Assembly (NCBI GenBank): GCA_013399115.1
Contig: VXAA01006441.1
Location: forward strand, 372,001-436,000
Reading direction: 5' to 3'
DNA length: 64,000 bases
From: Anseranas semipalmata
Lineage: Eukaryota > Chordata > Aves > Anseriformes > Anseranatidae
A program made the position numbers and the translations under genes. The notes below the pieces were generated by a model, which had not been told where the DNA came from, did not search any database, and saw only the letters and a program-made list of their open reading frames with translations. Shown here piece after piece: positions 26,379 through 38,512 of the stretch (positions within the stretch are counted from its first letter, which is position 1; every line of letters starts with the position of its first letter).

Positions 26379-26564
26379 GGATGCTCCAAAGACTTTTCAG
26401 TCTTCCTTAGTTATAGGAAAGAGCTGCTGTGCATGCTGAGGTTGCAGGAAGATGAGTAAAAGGAGTAACAATTTGGCAGATAGGTGTCCTGTTAGGTTTT
26501 CTTATGCCTATGCTTTTTTTAACTTACTCTATTTAAGTCATATTGCTCTATATGCCACACCCAA

Positions 26565-26735
26565 TCCCATGGCAACTCAGTGTACACATACATACAGACA
26601 TACACAGGCTGTTACCAAGGCATCGGCAACGCATATACACACATTCTCTGTCACTATGGTGACAACAAATATTATATGCTTTTTATATGTGGGTATATAT
26701 GTATATATACACGCATACATATTTGCTTGTGTGTA
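26565..26735. promoter_or_regulatory. Candidate RFX-site cluster within CA/TA alternating DNA
   Basis: An exact match to the X-box form RYYNYY-N2-RRNRAC, GTCACTATGGTGAC, lies at 26650-26663. Near it are GTTACCAAGG (26611-26620) and CCATGGCAAC (26567-26576), both X-box half-site-like. The intervening and following DNA is rich in TACACA/TATATA alternation (about 26580-26725). RFX factors bind such palindromes; activity is inferred. Confidence 0.3.
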
Positions 26736-29700
26736 GACATCTTTTCTGGCTTTAGGCCTAAATTCAACAAGTTGGTTGCGTGCATATTTAGGTTGCAGTA
26801 ACTCAAGACCATGGTGCTTAAACCGACTGTGGTGAAAGTTAAGCACATGCTTAAACTTGCTTTTTGATGGGAACCTTATTATCCTGGTAAATCTGGGAGC
26901 TCAAAGACAGCCAGAAAGCCAAGAACAGTCGGATCGTCTAGGGCAAACTAGTGCTAGCTGTCAGCCTCCATCACAGTTTTTCATGCACCCCTGATGTTGT
27001 ATACAAATAGGGCCAAATCCTGCAATCTTAGAGCTGAGTAGTTTCGCTGTGCACTTCTTTAAGGATTCTCATAAGTTAATGGGATTTTCCTTGGCCATCT
27101 CTGAGTTATACACAACAGACAGTATAAATACTTCTGAGGTTTGCCCACAATCCAAAAATCTTGTTGAATTATGTTTTTATCCAAATAGATACAAATATTG
27201 CCTTTCATCATATATAACCCCAATGCTTTTCCCAAGTAATTAAGCCAGTTTGCTGTTGGTAGTCATCACATTTACCTACACAAGGCTAAGACTTTCTAAG
27301 ATTATTAGATGAACATATGAAATAGCTTTCATAACCAAAGGTGTTACCAGCCCTCCATCTATATCCCAGCTTATCCCAGGTTTCTGCCCATACCAGATCC
27401 CCATGCGAGGCTGGTCTCACATCACAGCACTGACAGCATGGTAAGAACCCCACTCTCTCTGGAGAACGTCTGTTCCCCCTGACCCCACGCAGATATAATG
27501 ATGACTGTAACACACAGAGTGCAGCAATTACCCATGCAAGTGGCAGAAGTCCTGTCCAAAGATCTATTTACTCTCTCTGCTTTTAATTTTGTCCTTGTTC
27601 TGCATTCTATAAAGGTTCCGGTCATGCTGCCAGGCTTTCAGTGCCTGTTATTTATTTTATTTACTGTTGAGAAATGCAAAGATGTGTAAATCCATAAATA
27701 GCTAATGTAAGAAATATTGCTTCTGTGACATAAATCTGAGACTTTCCACCTCTTGCATCAAATGAATGGTCCAATGGGCCAGGCAGCTCCATCCAAGTCT
27801 CCCAGGATCTGGTGACATTTAAATAAAACAGCTTTCAGGTTTAAGGGAGAAGGGAGGGAGAACTGAATGAGTTATGAAAATATAAATTAAACTGCACTAC
27901 AATTGATTTACAGCATTCTGGGTCACATTAGACAGCCATTGTGTCTGTTCCGAGACCTTGTCTTGTTACTTTTACATTTATGTAAACTTATTTCAGTTAA
28001 AAAGAGAGCAAGAAAGGAAAAATCAATTGAAACAGAGGGCAGATTTAATTTAGCTGGGGGGAAATCTGATCAAGGAAGGAAAATGATGGAGATAAAAGTA
28101 ACCCTTGTCCCAGTGCAGAGAGAGGGGCAGGCCGTCTGATGTTCATTAGAATTAATTAAGAGTGTTCTGTTCCTCTGGGGCTTGGGGGTGAGGAGGGTGG
28201 GATTTGCTGCTGTTTTAAGAATGAATTGGAAACACAGACCAAAGGAAAGGGGAGCCAGGGATTCTTGCTCTTTTCTTTTAAAAAAAGACAATGGGTTGAA
28301 AGATCTGGATGCAGAGCAGCAGAAGAGCAACCGTTCAACCACAGCCCTTTCCCAGCACAGCTGCTGTGGAAACAGGCTGAGACTGGTGATATTATTGTAG
28401 TTTACTGGTAGGAAAGTGGAAGATGTCACCGAATGAAATGGGGATGACAACGTCTCAAACTCTTGCACTCTAGGGTGAATCTGCAGCCAAGCAGGAGATG
28501 ATGTTTTTTGGCCAGGTTACCTGAGAAAATGAGGTTTATGTGATCAACTCCACGTATGTGACTGTTTGTCTCTTTGCCTATGGCTCCCTAAAAATCGCTA
28601 AGAAGTCCACTGACTGATTTGAACCAGATATGTGACTACTCTGAAAGATATTATGTTCCCAGAAGGAAATAGTCCAGCAAGTAGAAAAGAGTCTGTATTT
28701 ATGTTCAGGTTGATACTGGGGCTAAACTCATGTTCCTTATTAGACACCAGAGAAGCAACATAAGTCAGACCTATTTTTAGCATTCCAGCCATGGGAAAAG
28801 CTGCAATCCACACTATTAAACCCAGGATAATCCAAACGCCAGACACAAAATGGCAGGAAAGAGGTTTCATAAATTCAGCTACTCATAGATCAACTTTTTT
28901 TTTTTTTTTTCTTAATCTATCACCATGAAGTCCTGCCAGGAAGCCTGTTCATGCCAGCCCTAGAGTGTGAGTTAACTTGCTACCAAAAGCCCAGTAGGCA
29001 GCTGGGACAGAAGGACACAAACTTTGTTTGTTTGTTTTGGATTGAAAAGGGAGGTTCATTTTAAACTTCATCAGGATTTTTGAGAGATGGAAGAAATCAG
29101 CCTCTACTAAATGCAGGGAAAAAATGAATTTTCAAAACCTGGAGGGGATCAGAGCTTAAACAAACAAACAAAAAGTCATTGAAATTAAACCATGCAAATG
29201 TACTTGACAGATTCCCTGTTCAGAAAGTGGTGCCCAAGAACAACTAGTTCTTTGGCTGTTGAAATGTTACAGGATATTGGCAGCCCAAAGAAATGAAAAC
29301 AACCCCCTGAATGAAGACATTCTGTGTAGCCCGAGCTGCCATGCTCCTGCCATGTGGTCAGGATGTGGGAGCACTATCAAGATGGTGATGGCTGAATGAT
29401 TTATGAAGTCCCTTTTTCAAAGGATGCCTTGATAGGTAAAGTTAATCCTGGCCAGCCAAGTCATCAGTCACTGAAAACTCTTCATTATATAAAAGCAGAG
29501 TGTGGGCCATAGCTTCATTTACTGCTTCCCCCATCAGTTTAGAGAGGGATCAAACATGAACAAGATGGGTGCCCCATCCAATCTGGCATTCAAGAAACTA
29601 AAAGCAGTTGAAGCAAGGGAATGGAGACAAACTAAAAGATCATGTTAGTGCTTCCATCTCTGCCTAGAGCCATCTCTCCAAACCTGCAGCAATCTCAAGC

Positions 29701-31744
29701 CTTCTCTGTTTGGGAAGATATGACGTTGTTGGGAAAAAAGGCTTGCTAGTTAGGAGCAGTTGCCCGATGGAACAGCATACACAATAAATATCCAAGCTGG
29801 AGTCAGGTTTAGGAAGTGGGAAAAAGAGGGAGAAGAAGCAAGAAGCCTCTTGAACTGCACTCTGACAATCTGAAAATTGACCAGGCATTTCAGCTACAAA
29901 GCTACCTCAAAACACACAAGCAGAATCAAGCATGAATGTAGAGCAAGATCTGAATTAGATAGGTCAATCTCTCTTCAGTGATTCTATCACACTAAATTCA
30001 ATATATAGTTCAGAGAGGAGGCACAGAGCTGAAAATTGGAGCTCAGCTATAGAAATTGAGTCTCAGGAAGGCAAGAAAGCAGTCAGGCACAGAGGGAAAA
30101 GAAAATAATTTCTTAAATATCTTCTCCTTTGATTTCTTTAGCTAAAGTCAGTGTTTGCCAACAGATAATCCATGCGTGGCTTTCCCTCCTGTGCTTAGGG
30201 AAGTAACCCACTGGGGGCCAGAATTTGAAACCCCAGCACCCAGCAGCCAAGCTTGAACTATGTCGAACTTGTCGAGAGAGGAGAGGGAGCCATTCCCTCC
30301 TTGGGGGAAAGGAAACTCAGTCTGGGCTATGGTTTGCACATAGAAATGATCTTGAGGCAATAGTCAGTGCACAGTCATTTGGTGCCACTGAGATGTCCAC
30401 CCAGAAGGATTAGATGCTCCATGGTCAGTAAGACTGAAGAGGGAATGGATGGAAGACAAGAGACTCTCCTGCTCCCACAGAAAGCCCAGTCAAACTGTAG
30501 AGCTCTACAGAGGACCCTGTAATTTCTGTGGCTGCAACCTACCTTGGAGCTGCCGCGGTTCTCCAGGCGCCAAGGCCATAGTTCTGTGTGGTCCTTTGGA
30601 GCCGGTTCAGGTCTCGGCATGAGGAGTTCTGCTTTGTCCTATCCAGATATGAAAGTTCAGTCACAGACTTCTGCACCCAAAAATAGTCAAACAAGAGAAA
30701 ATCCGAATTCCCCTTCTTGAAGGAGCATTCGGATTACCTCACTTCCCAGCCTGGGAAGGTTCTTGCAGGCACAGCAGATTATCAATTGTAGTTATAATAG
30801 TAACTATTTATTGTGATTTAACACATCTTGCTTGAAGCATTCTGCAAAGAACCAATATGGCAATAATAAACAACAACTTAGAAGTTATCATCAAAGTGGA
30901 AAACCAACATAGATAAAAACTAAAAAGCCAAAGGGCATCATTAGAAGAAGGAGGAGTCTTCCTTTTAGAATGCAGCCATGATGCAGAAAATGTCTATTCG
31001 TAGCTAACTTTCACCCGCTCCCTTTTCCCTTCGAGAAAATTGTATATTAGAATTTAACTTTACAATTTATATGCATTAGAATTCAAACAGCAAACACAGC
31101 CATGAGCTTCTGGTTGTTCTGAGATCTCATTTGCCCTAGTTGTCTCCTCATAGGTATTATACATGTTTTACAGGTTGAGAAGGAAAACAGGTATCTCGAC
31201 TGCAAAAACGGTTTCTGCTCTCACCTAAGTTCCCATGGACTTGGGGCAATAGTTAAATTATTACCAGCCACATTTTTACTCAGTATGACTGCATAGTCCA
31301 GTAACAGTGACATGTGGGGAGAAGCAGGATAGCATTAAAGTATTACAAACACAATTTACCATGCTTCTTAGGTTACCGTGACTGTACAGATTCTTACAGC
31401 AATCAAGGGGTTTCATTAAAACCTATTTGTTAAGAGAACATTTATTTTCACTGGAGGGAAAAGTGCTGAAGAAATATCTATGGTTTCCTTCAAAGTCTGG
31501 GAATGCTCATAGAAAATAATTGAAGTACCAAAAGAGAATATTTTAATTTTCACCTGAAAAATACTGACCATTGCCTGCCAAAATCTGCATTGTTAAACTT
31601 CCTTTTGGTCCTAATATTGTTTGGAACTCCTGGGTTCTGCCAGCTGTGGATTTTTCCTGCTGTCTTTTCATTCTCACATCAATTCTCCACATTTCTTGAT
31701 ATGATGGTTGCTCAGACCCCTTATTTTCCATGTGTAACACATTG
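26736..31744. other. Intergenic, no gene recognised
   Basis: It contains a T run at about 28896-28909 and a possible MIR-like trace at about 31148-31195. Open frames at 28070-28468 (132 codons, minus) and 28598-28870 (90 codons, minus; hydrophobic) match no family I recognise and lack supporting splice or codon signals. Confidence 0.65.
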
Positions 31745-31802
31745 AGTGTATATATATTATATATATTTATATGTGTATATACACTAAATATATTATATTT
31801 AG
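31745..31802. repeat. Pair of AT-rich inverted repeats
   Basis: AGTGTATATA (31745-31754) pairs exactly with TATATACACT (31776-31785). Immediately after, CTAAATATA (31784-31792) pairs with TATATTTAG (31794-31802) around a single T. The segment is almost entirely A and T and could extrude cruciforms. Confidence 0.85.
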
Positions 31803-32534
31803 TTTCTAGCAGCTGGTGCTGAAGCAGGATGATACTTAAACCAAGATGTCACTAGCCCAGGCTGTTGAGTTGTGGTTCTGGGCCCATCTATTAGAGACAG
31901 ACAGAGCTAAATATAACCTCAATTTTAGGAGCTGCAACCTTATTTGCATCTGCTGAATTGTATCTTGTATTTCTGGAGATTATGCCGGTTATTTAGAAAA
32001 TGCTGAGGAAAATCTCAAAGTCATTGGCAAAAATCTCTTCCGTGGGTAACCAGGATTGGTTCTTCATGAGCTAGCAAAAGCGCTTCTGAGCACAGTGAGG
32101 ATGGTCTGTCCTCCCCTCATCCCAACAGCTGAGCACGTTTCTGCCTTTAACAGCTTGGTGTGGGAGGCAGACGGGCTGGCAGGCAGAGCCAGACCCATCA
32201 CGTTGTGCTGGAAAAGGCTGACCAACAGCCACAGGTCCCCATCGCCACATTGTCAAAAGCGATGTTCCCATTTAGTCACTTGCACTCAGTGTCTTTCAAG
32301 CCTCATTGAACTCCAACAGGGGTAAAGAAGTCTTTGCGACGAATGTTATCTTCATCTCCAGGACCGAGACGTTTAGAGGATGTCATTGCCATCACTCCAG
32401 CTTGGGATAACGCTGAAATAACTGCTGTCAGTGCCGTGATGAAAACAGGATGGAGGAACGCTGTTAACAACAGGTGGCCATCAACGTTTCCAAAACTCTC
32501 CTCTGAAATAAGGCCACTGGATTGTCTCTAAATC

Positions 32535-32700
32535 TTGCGCTGGGTGTGTGTCTCGCTGTGAGCTGCGGTGTTCAGGGTCTGTCCGGAGCAGCAAGCGGTG
32601 CAGCAGCCGCCAGGACCCCAGCCGAGGGTGACAGCTGCAGAGGCATCATTACTTCCTACCTCCCGCTGCTCCACGCGAGCTGCTGCTCCTAGCTACAACA
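32535..32700. other. Orphan CpG-dense islet
   Basis: Ten CpGs occur in about 160 bases with high GC content, including agcggtgcagcagccgcc and cacgcgag, in an AT-rich neighbourhood. There is no TATA box, exon or open frame that would make it a clear promoter. Confidence 0.6.
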
Positions 32701-32804
32701 GGCTTTTTTATTTTAGTTTAGTTTATATGTGACATAATTTCCCCATAAAGGGGATTGTAAATCCAGACAGAAATGGAACGGTTTGCATGAAATGCACTTT
32801 AATT

Positions 32805-32893
32805 AATTAGCTAAATGTTTGCAAAGTGCTTTGAAGATGTAAAACACCATACAAGTGTTAAACGCTAATAATAATAAAATAACAATAATTAAT
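32805..32893 (+). repeat. Ancient retroposon 3' tail-like element
   Basis: The order 'aaatgtttgcaaagtgcttt' then 'gaagatg', 'acaccatacaagtgttaa' and an ATA/AAT-rich end follows a tail shared by old amniote retroposons ('atgtttgtaaagcgctttg', 'gatgaaaggcgctatataa', then an ATT or TAA run). The exact family cannot be named without a library search. Confidence 0.45.
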
Positions 32894-35800
32894 TTCCCCA
32901 GGAAGCGTGTGTACAGCACGTACCCAGAATATTCCTATCTAAGAGCAAAAAAATAATAATAATAAAAAATCCCACTTTACCTCTGACATTTTACTGAAGG
33001 ACGAGAACTGCAATAAAATAAATTCATTCATTTATTCATCCAGGGAGACAAGAGTTTGGATCTAGTTTAAAATGAAAATAATGGCCGCAGTGCCCATTAG
33101 TCAGTGTGACAGACCAGAAATATAATTTTGAGCAGTTAAGCAAGACAGAGCTGTTTAATGATGAGACATCAGATAAGGGGACCTAATCACTGCCTAATCA
33201 CAGATTTCTTTTCCCATAAAACTAGTGTAGACCAGCAATATGATGGCCTGCAGTGGCTCAGGCTGGGTGTTATTCTATCTCTTCCATCTTACGGAAGAGG
33301 AAGGTGGAAACCTGGACTGAGATTTTTTCTTTTACACAGTGCTCCTGGCTGCAGTCAGGGAAACTGCTCCCGTCCCTTGAAGAAGTGTTTGTTTTGGTGC
33401 CTGCATTCACTTAGACTTGCTGGCTGCAAACACTAGGATTTCTGCATGCAAGAAGTTAGTGAGAAGAGAAAGCCTTTGCAAAAGCTAATGGCAATATGTG
33501 TTTGCCAGAGGATTTGCCCTGGAAGCATTTGCAGGTTGTCCTGAAGGCTCTGGGGGTCTCCAGGGTGAATCTTCAGCTCAAGAGCCAACCTTGTGCTGTA
33601 CCACCAGGACTGCATTTGCTAAAGGAAACTGGGCTAGATCATCCTCACTTTGAAGGAGGGAGATGACAGCACAGTATTTCCTCAGCTTTGTGACAAACTT
33701 TACTTGAAAACTCCCAGACTTGTTAACTTAACCACGACATCCCACAAAGTACATCTGCTCATGCAGGTCACCGCAGAGACTAAAAGGTAGGGCAGAGAAA
33801 CTCTGTAGATGATCTGATTTTGTCTTGTGTTTTTCACGCTTTATACAAGTGCATGGATGAATGGCGAAAGTTTATGTCATTAATCAGGAGCTTATACCCA
33901 GAGCATTAGGGAATTTAAAGCTGAGAAGATAATATGACAAATGAAAAAACAATGTGAATTAATGGAAAACTAACTTTTCCTCTTGATGTTCATTCACTTC
34001 TATGGCAAGGGTGCAATCAAATTCATGAAGAGGTTTTGATGGATATGGAGAGAGAGGAGAGCATCATTTGTCACTCAGAAAAGCTTCACACAGCACAAGA
34101 ATGGCCCCTTTATGGTAGCATAACTGTAGGAGGTGTCGTCCGCCATGGAGCCTGCGTGATGGCTCTCCCCCACAAAACTGGGAGGACATACAGATTCCAA
34201 ATGAGGTATTAAGCTTCTCTCAAGAGCCTGGGTCCAGGAGTTTACTTTTAATCTATTTTAGAAATACAAATCGGAGAAGAAAAGCTATTGCTTTCTTGCA
34301 GGACTATAGCACCCAATTCAATCACAAAAAGCATACATGACAGTCACAAGTCCAGCAGAATTTTATGGTAACTTTTCTTCTTCCCCAAGTACTGTTCTAT
34401 ATAGTATAGCATCATATAACAAGAGACACTAAAATGACAGACTTTAACCTTGCATAACTTGGACTTTATCTCTGTGTCTGTAAGTAACTGGTTTCACAAC
34501 AAATGGTTCTAGACGCCTCTATAACCCTGTCACCAAAGCAATGAGAGATGCATTCTCCACCAGAAGAGTAACAGGAAGCATTTAGAAGTATTTTCACATT
34601 TCTGAGTCCAGCCACTGTTCCTAAAGCAAAACCTCAGCTTTGCCCCAAAACAGGAATAGTATCTGACAGTCATCTATAAGAATTTTCTTGAAAAGGATGC
34701 CTGGAGTACAAAGAAAAGGCTAAAGATTTTGAGCATGGACAAACAGGATAACTTTACCCTGATTCTGAATTCATCCCGTTTTTACAGAGAGGCAACAGGG
34801 AATTTGAAGTCTCCACACAACCCAAAAAGCACTGAATAAATAAAAAGATGGAGATTGACCTGCTGAATTTGACCATTATTTCAATGAAAAATTCCCACCT
34901 AAGGATGAAAGGATTTGGCCCTTGGAAATCCAACTTGTACTTGCAGAGCTGTTTACTGACCTTTTCTGTAAGCCGACACAGTCACGAGCAGTAAGATCAA
35001 AGTCCTGATGAATGTCTGATGTGAAGTGAAAAGAAAAGGCTTCAGGCTCTTTCCCTTAGAGACTGATGAACACTAATTTCCAGTTAATTTAATAGGATAT
35101 ATGCTGAAAAGAGGACTCCTGTATACACTACGTTGAATGCAATCTCTTGTATTTTCTCTGCCTAAGTGGCCGGTCTGTTCTAGTGAGTCTCTGTGTTAAC
35201 AGACACCAAACATTGTTTGTCAGATGAATGTACCTCTTCGGGGGCTCGGCTTGCAAGGCTCTGAATGCACTGTGCTGTAGACATCAGACGCCCATGGCGT
35301 ACTGTAGATTTGGGACGTATATAGAAACTCAAAGATATGGCTGCTTTGTGACAAACAGATGAGATGACCTATGCCTCCAGTGGGACCAGCAAAGCTTCGT
35401 TGGTTGGAGTGGAGCAGCAGTGATAACAGCCCCTGATGGTCTGAGTGCTGTTTTAGATCAGTTGACTGTAGAACAATTAAAGCAATGGCATGAAGGAGGG
35501 AAGAGTGTATTTTAAGGCAGCGATCCCAGCCTTGGACTTTAGTTGACAAGTGAGATCAAATAGTGAATTTCCTGACCTGTGAACATTTTACTCCCAGGCC
35601 ATCTCTGAGGATTGTTTTTTGGTGTAGGAACCAAGCCACACACCTTGAAGGAGCAACAGTGAGCCCAGAGGAAAGCAGCCCACTGCCCATGGTACAGCTC
35701 AGTGGGAGCAGCTCTTCCCACGCATCAGCTCCCGCAAGTTTCCTGGAAGGGAGGACACACAAAAATGTTCCTGTGTGTTTGCCCACTAATAGTTCCTAGC

Positions 35801-37507
35801 CAAACTCCCTCTATACAAAAGTAAAACTCAAAGCAATTTGAAAAAAGACTATATCTTTTGTCATTCCCACTTGCAAGATAATAATCCATCCCTATACATA
35901 ATGACTTTGAAAGGGGCATAATGAAAGGGAAGATGGAAAAAGTCGATACTATTCGATGAAATACATTTAGTGAAGCTAAGCATTTGGTCTTTGTCAATCT
36001 AGCTGGGATAGTCAGGGATGTAAAATGGTTCAGTGCTTGTCTGCACTTTTAAAACCTTCTACAGGAGACAGAGTAATGCTGGAAAGACTGTGCATTTACC
36101 TTTGCAGAGGATCTAAAAGGAGACATGCTCCTAAAAGTGCATTTTACCTGGAGAAGCTGCAGCAGCTACATCTGCGCTACCAAAGTACACTACTCTTTCA
36201 AATTTAGCCTAGGACTCACACTCTCTTGTCCCTGAGACTCAGTATTCCCATTCCATATCAAATGCATGCAAGATGCTACCAGACTGGTCTCTGAATGCTG
36301 GAAATGCTCCAAGGAAATTATAAACTATTTCTGTTGTAGCAGATCCTAATTGCACAAGGATGAACAAAGGGTTGCCACGATTATCCTCTACAAATCAGGA
36401 CTGCAGAGACTGCTCTGCAAATATCCCTGCTTGTCATGTTCACCACAGCCTCTTCATTGTTTTCCCATCCTCCATTCTGTTTTCTGTTGATTTAGTCTTT
36501 GGTTCTAAGCACTTTGGTGCAAAGACCTTCTTTATTCTTTCTTTGGTTAGCACTTACCACAGTGGGATATGGGTCTTTGCCCAGACTTCAGAGATCAGAT
36601 GATAATCCAAATACTAATTAATAACAGCTCCAAGCACTGGTAGGCCTCCTCAAAGTTTTAATCTGCTTATGCTGAGTAGTTCAGTTCTCTTTTCTATACA
36701 ACTTGTCCAGAATTGCCCCAACTGACAAACCCCCAGTCAGCAAGAACAGCTCTGATTCCCAAATAGATGTACACTAAAAATAATCAGAAGAGCAAAAGGG
36801 TCAAGTCACTGCTATAACTAACACTAACATAGGCATGAATTTTGTCTGAGGTTCCAGTTCTTAAGTAGTCATCCTACAGCCTATCTGCTGTGCCTTACAG
36901 TCACTGTCCACTTTAACTAACTAATACAAACGTTGGGTCTTAAACCAGAAAAATGGAAATGTCAGCAAGAAAATGAACCAATTCATGAGCTTCAGCCTTT
37001 CCTGTGCCTAAATCCAACTGCTAGTCTCAATGGTAATAAATTAGTGTTTAAAACACTTTAGCTTTTCATCATCCATTAGAGTAAACATCCGCTGCTCATT
37101 TATTTTCCTTCTGCAGGATCATTGTCTTCACAAGTCTGAATGAATTGATTTCTTCAAATTGGGTTGGATATCATGAGAGGGCTAAATATTCCCAACAGAC
37201 CAGAGCATGAACCGAGTGATGTATGTGTGTGAAATAAATTCACATCCAAAGGAGGAAGTGACAGATCAATACAGAGCTACCATTACAAGTCCTGGAGAGG
37301 CAGGAAAACCACAAAAGCACACATATGTGCAACATGGGGCCTCCTAGGTAAGAAGAAAAGTATCACTTTTGCCATTTTGTAGATAAATGGAAGTCAAATT
37401 ATTTGAGAGAGCTCAAACAACAGACAAACCTCAAAATCCCTAAGAAAACCCACAAATTCTGGATATTACCCTCACATTCTCTGTTCCCAACCATATTGAC
37501 ATCTGAA

Positions 37508-37545
37508 TGTAAGAAAACAAAATTTTTGTAAGAAAACAAAATCTA
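37508..37545 (+). repeat. 19-bp tandem duplication
   Basis: TGTAAGAAAACAAAATTTT is repeated from 37527 with small changes at the end. Confidence 0.8.
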
Positions 37546-38447
37546 CAATAAAATAACCTTGGATCATAAGTCACTGCAGTTTAGGCTGGCAGCAGGTACC
37601 TTAGTTTTGCATTTCTGAGATGAATATGAAAGCAAAAAAACAAGGGAAGTTTACCTTCTTTCCAATAGTGTCCATTACTATGTCTGACTGTGATGGGTTT
37701 TTCATACGCTGACACACATGTGAGGCACATGCATTCAATGTCGTTCCATAACATTAGGTTTTCTGGCTTGATCTCAAAGCTGGCATCATTTAGAAAACCA
37801 AGAGCTTCTTTGCTGGTTTGTGGACTATGACTGAGATTGCACTTATCTTGATGATCCTTCTATTAGGCCATCATTCATAACCATAAAATAGACTGCCCCT
37901 AACAAAGAAAGGACACATCCATATGAGAGGATCTGTCAAAAAGAGTCAATTCATCACTCTGAACATACCCATGACCCAAGCAATACCTATTTGTCTCTCT
38001 TCCTTCTTTAACTTAATCTAGTTTTTCTCTTTTCTGATTCCTTTTCACCTGCTCACCAAATGGAAATCACACTGACAGGAAGGCAGAGATACCAGCCGCT
38101 CTGTAACTCTCTCCATTTATCTCTCTTAGGTACTTATGTGCGTGCCTAACAATATGCACCTGCTTGAATCCATCCTTATTCAGTGAAACATCCAGAACTC
38201 ATTGTAAGCCCCACTGATACCAAGCAGAGTTAAACACAGTTAATGTCATGTTTAAAATTCAGCCCAGATGAGTAGTGCTTTGTCAAATCTTTATATGGCA
38301 CTGAATACCTTAGCAATGAAGGCCTAAATGACCTTCAAAAAAGCAGCTTATTACAGTTGTTCATAGCAGTTAAGGACCAATACTTTAGGGAATAGTTCAG
38401 GAAATGTACCTGACTTCAGATCTTTGCCACTCACAAGCAAAAGTTCA

Positions 38448-38512
38448 AGGAAGCTGAGAGAAGAAGGTTCAATTGACTCCCCAAAATCACAAAAGCTCTG
38501 AGAAATAAATGC
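38448..38512 (+). repeat. MIR-like SINE fossil
   Basis: 'gaagctgagagaagaaggtt', 'caattgactccccaaaatca' and 'caaaagctctgagaaa' follow the order of the MIR 3' region ('aaactgaggcacagagaggt', 'taagtaacttgcccaaggtc', 'acacagctagtaa'). It is an old copy, identified from memory of the consensus. Confidence 0.45.

Larger units (their letters stand above)
19101..26449. other. Intergenic, no gene recognised
   Basis: It contains poly-T runs (about 19180-19197 and 20078-20099), a CTG repeat (22208-22229), a TTTTC repeat (about 23110-23138), a pyrimidine-rich stretch (about 25030-25090), a 22-bp tandem duplication (26002-26045) and a 22-A run (26357-26378). Open frames do not resemble known proteins. 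Confidence 0.7.
31803..33500. other. Intergenic block with CpG islet and ancient SINE/LINE tail
   Basis: No gene is recognised. It contains the CpG-dense islet at 32535-32700, the retroposon-tail-like element at 32805-32893, an AAT-rich run at about 32947-32968 and a possible MIR-like trace at 33266-33315. Confidence 0.65.

Noticed and set aside
28070..28468. 132-codon minus-strand frame
   Set aside because: The translation is Ser/Leu/Phe-rich low-information sequence; overlapping frames on both strands point to composition rather than coding.
28598..28870. Hydrophobic 90-codon minus-strand frame that looks membrane-protein-like
   Set aside because: It has no family match, no flanking exons in the right phase and no codon-level evidence. 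Hydrophobic runs arise easily in T-rich DNA.
30780..30885. Possible reverse-oriented retroposon tail (ATA-rich with 'gcattctgcaaag')
   Set aside because: Too diverged to separate from ordinary AT-rich sequence by eye.
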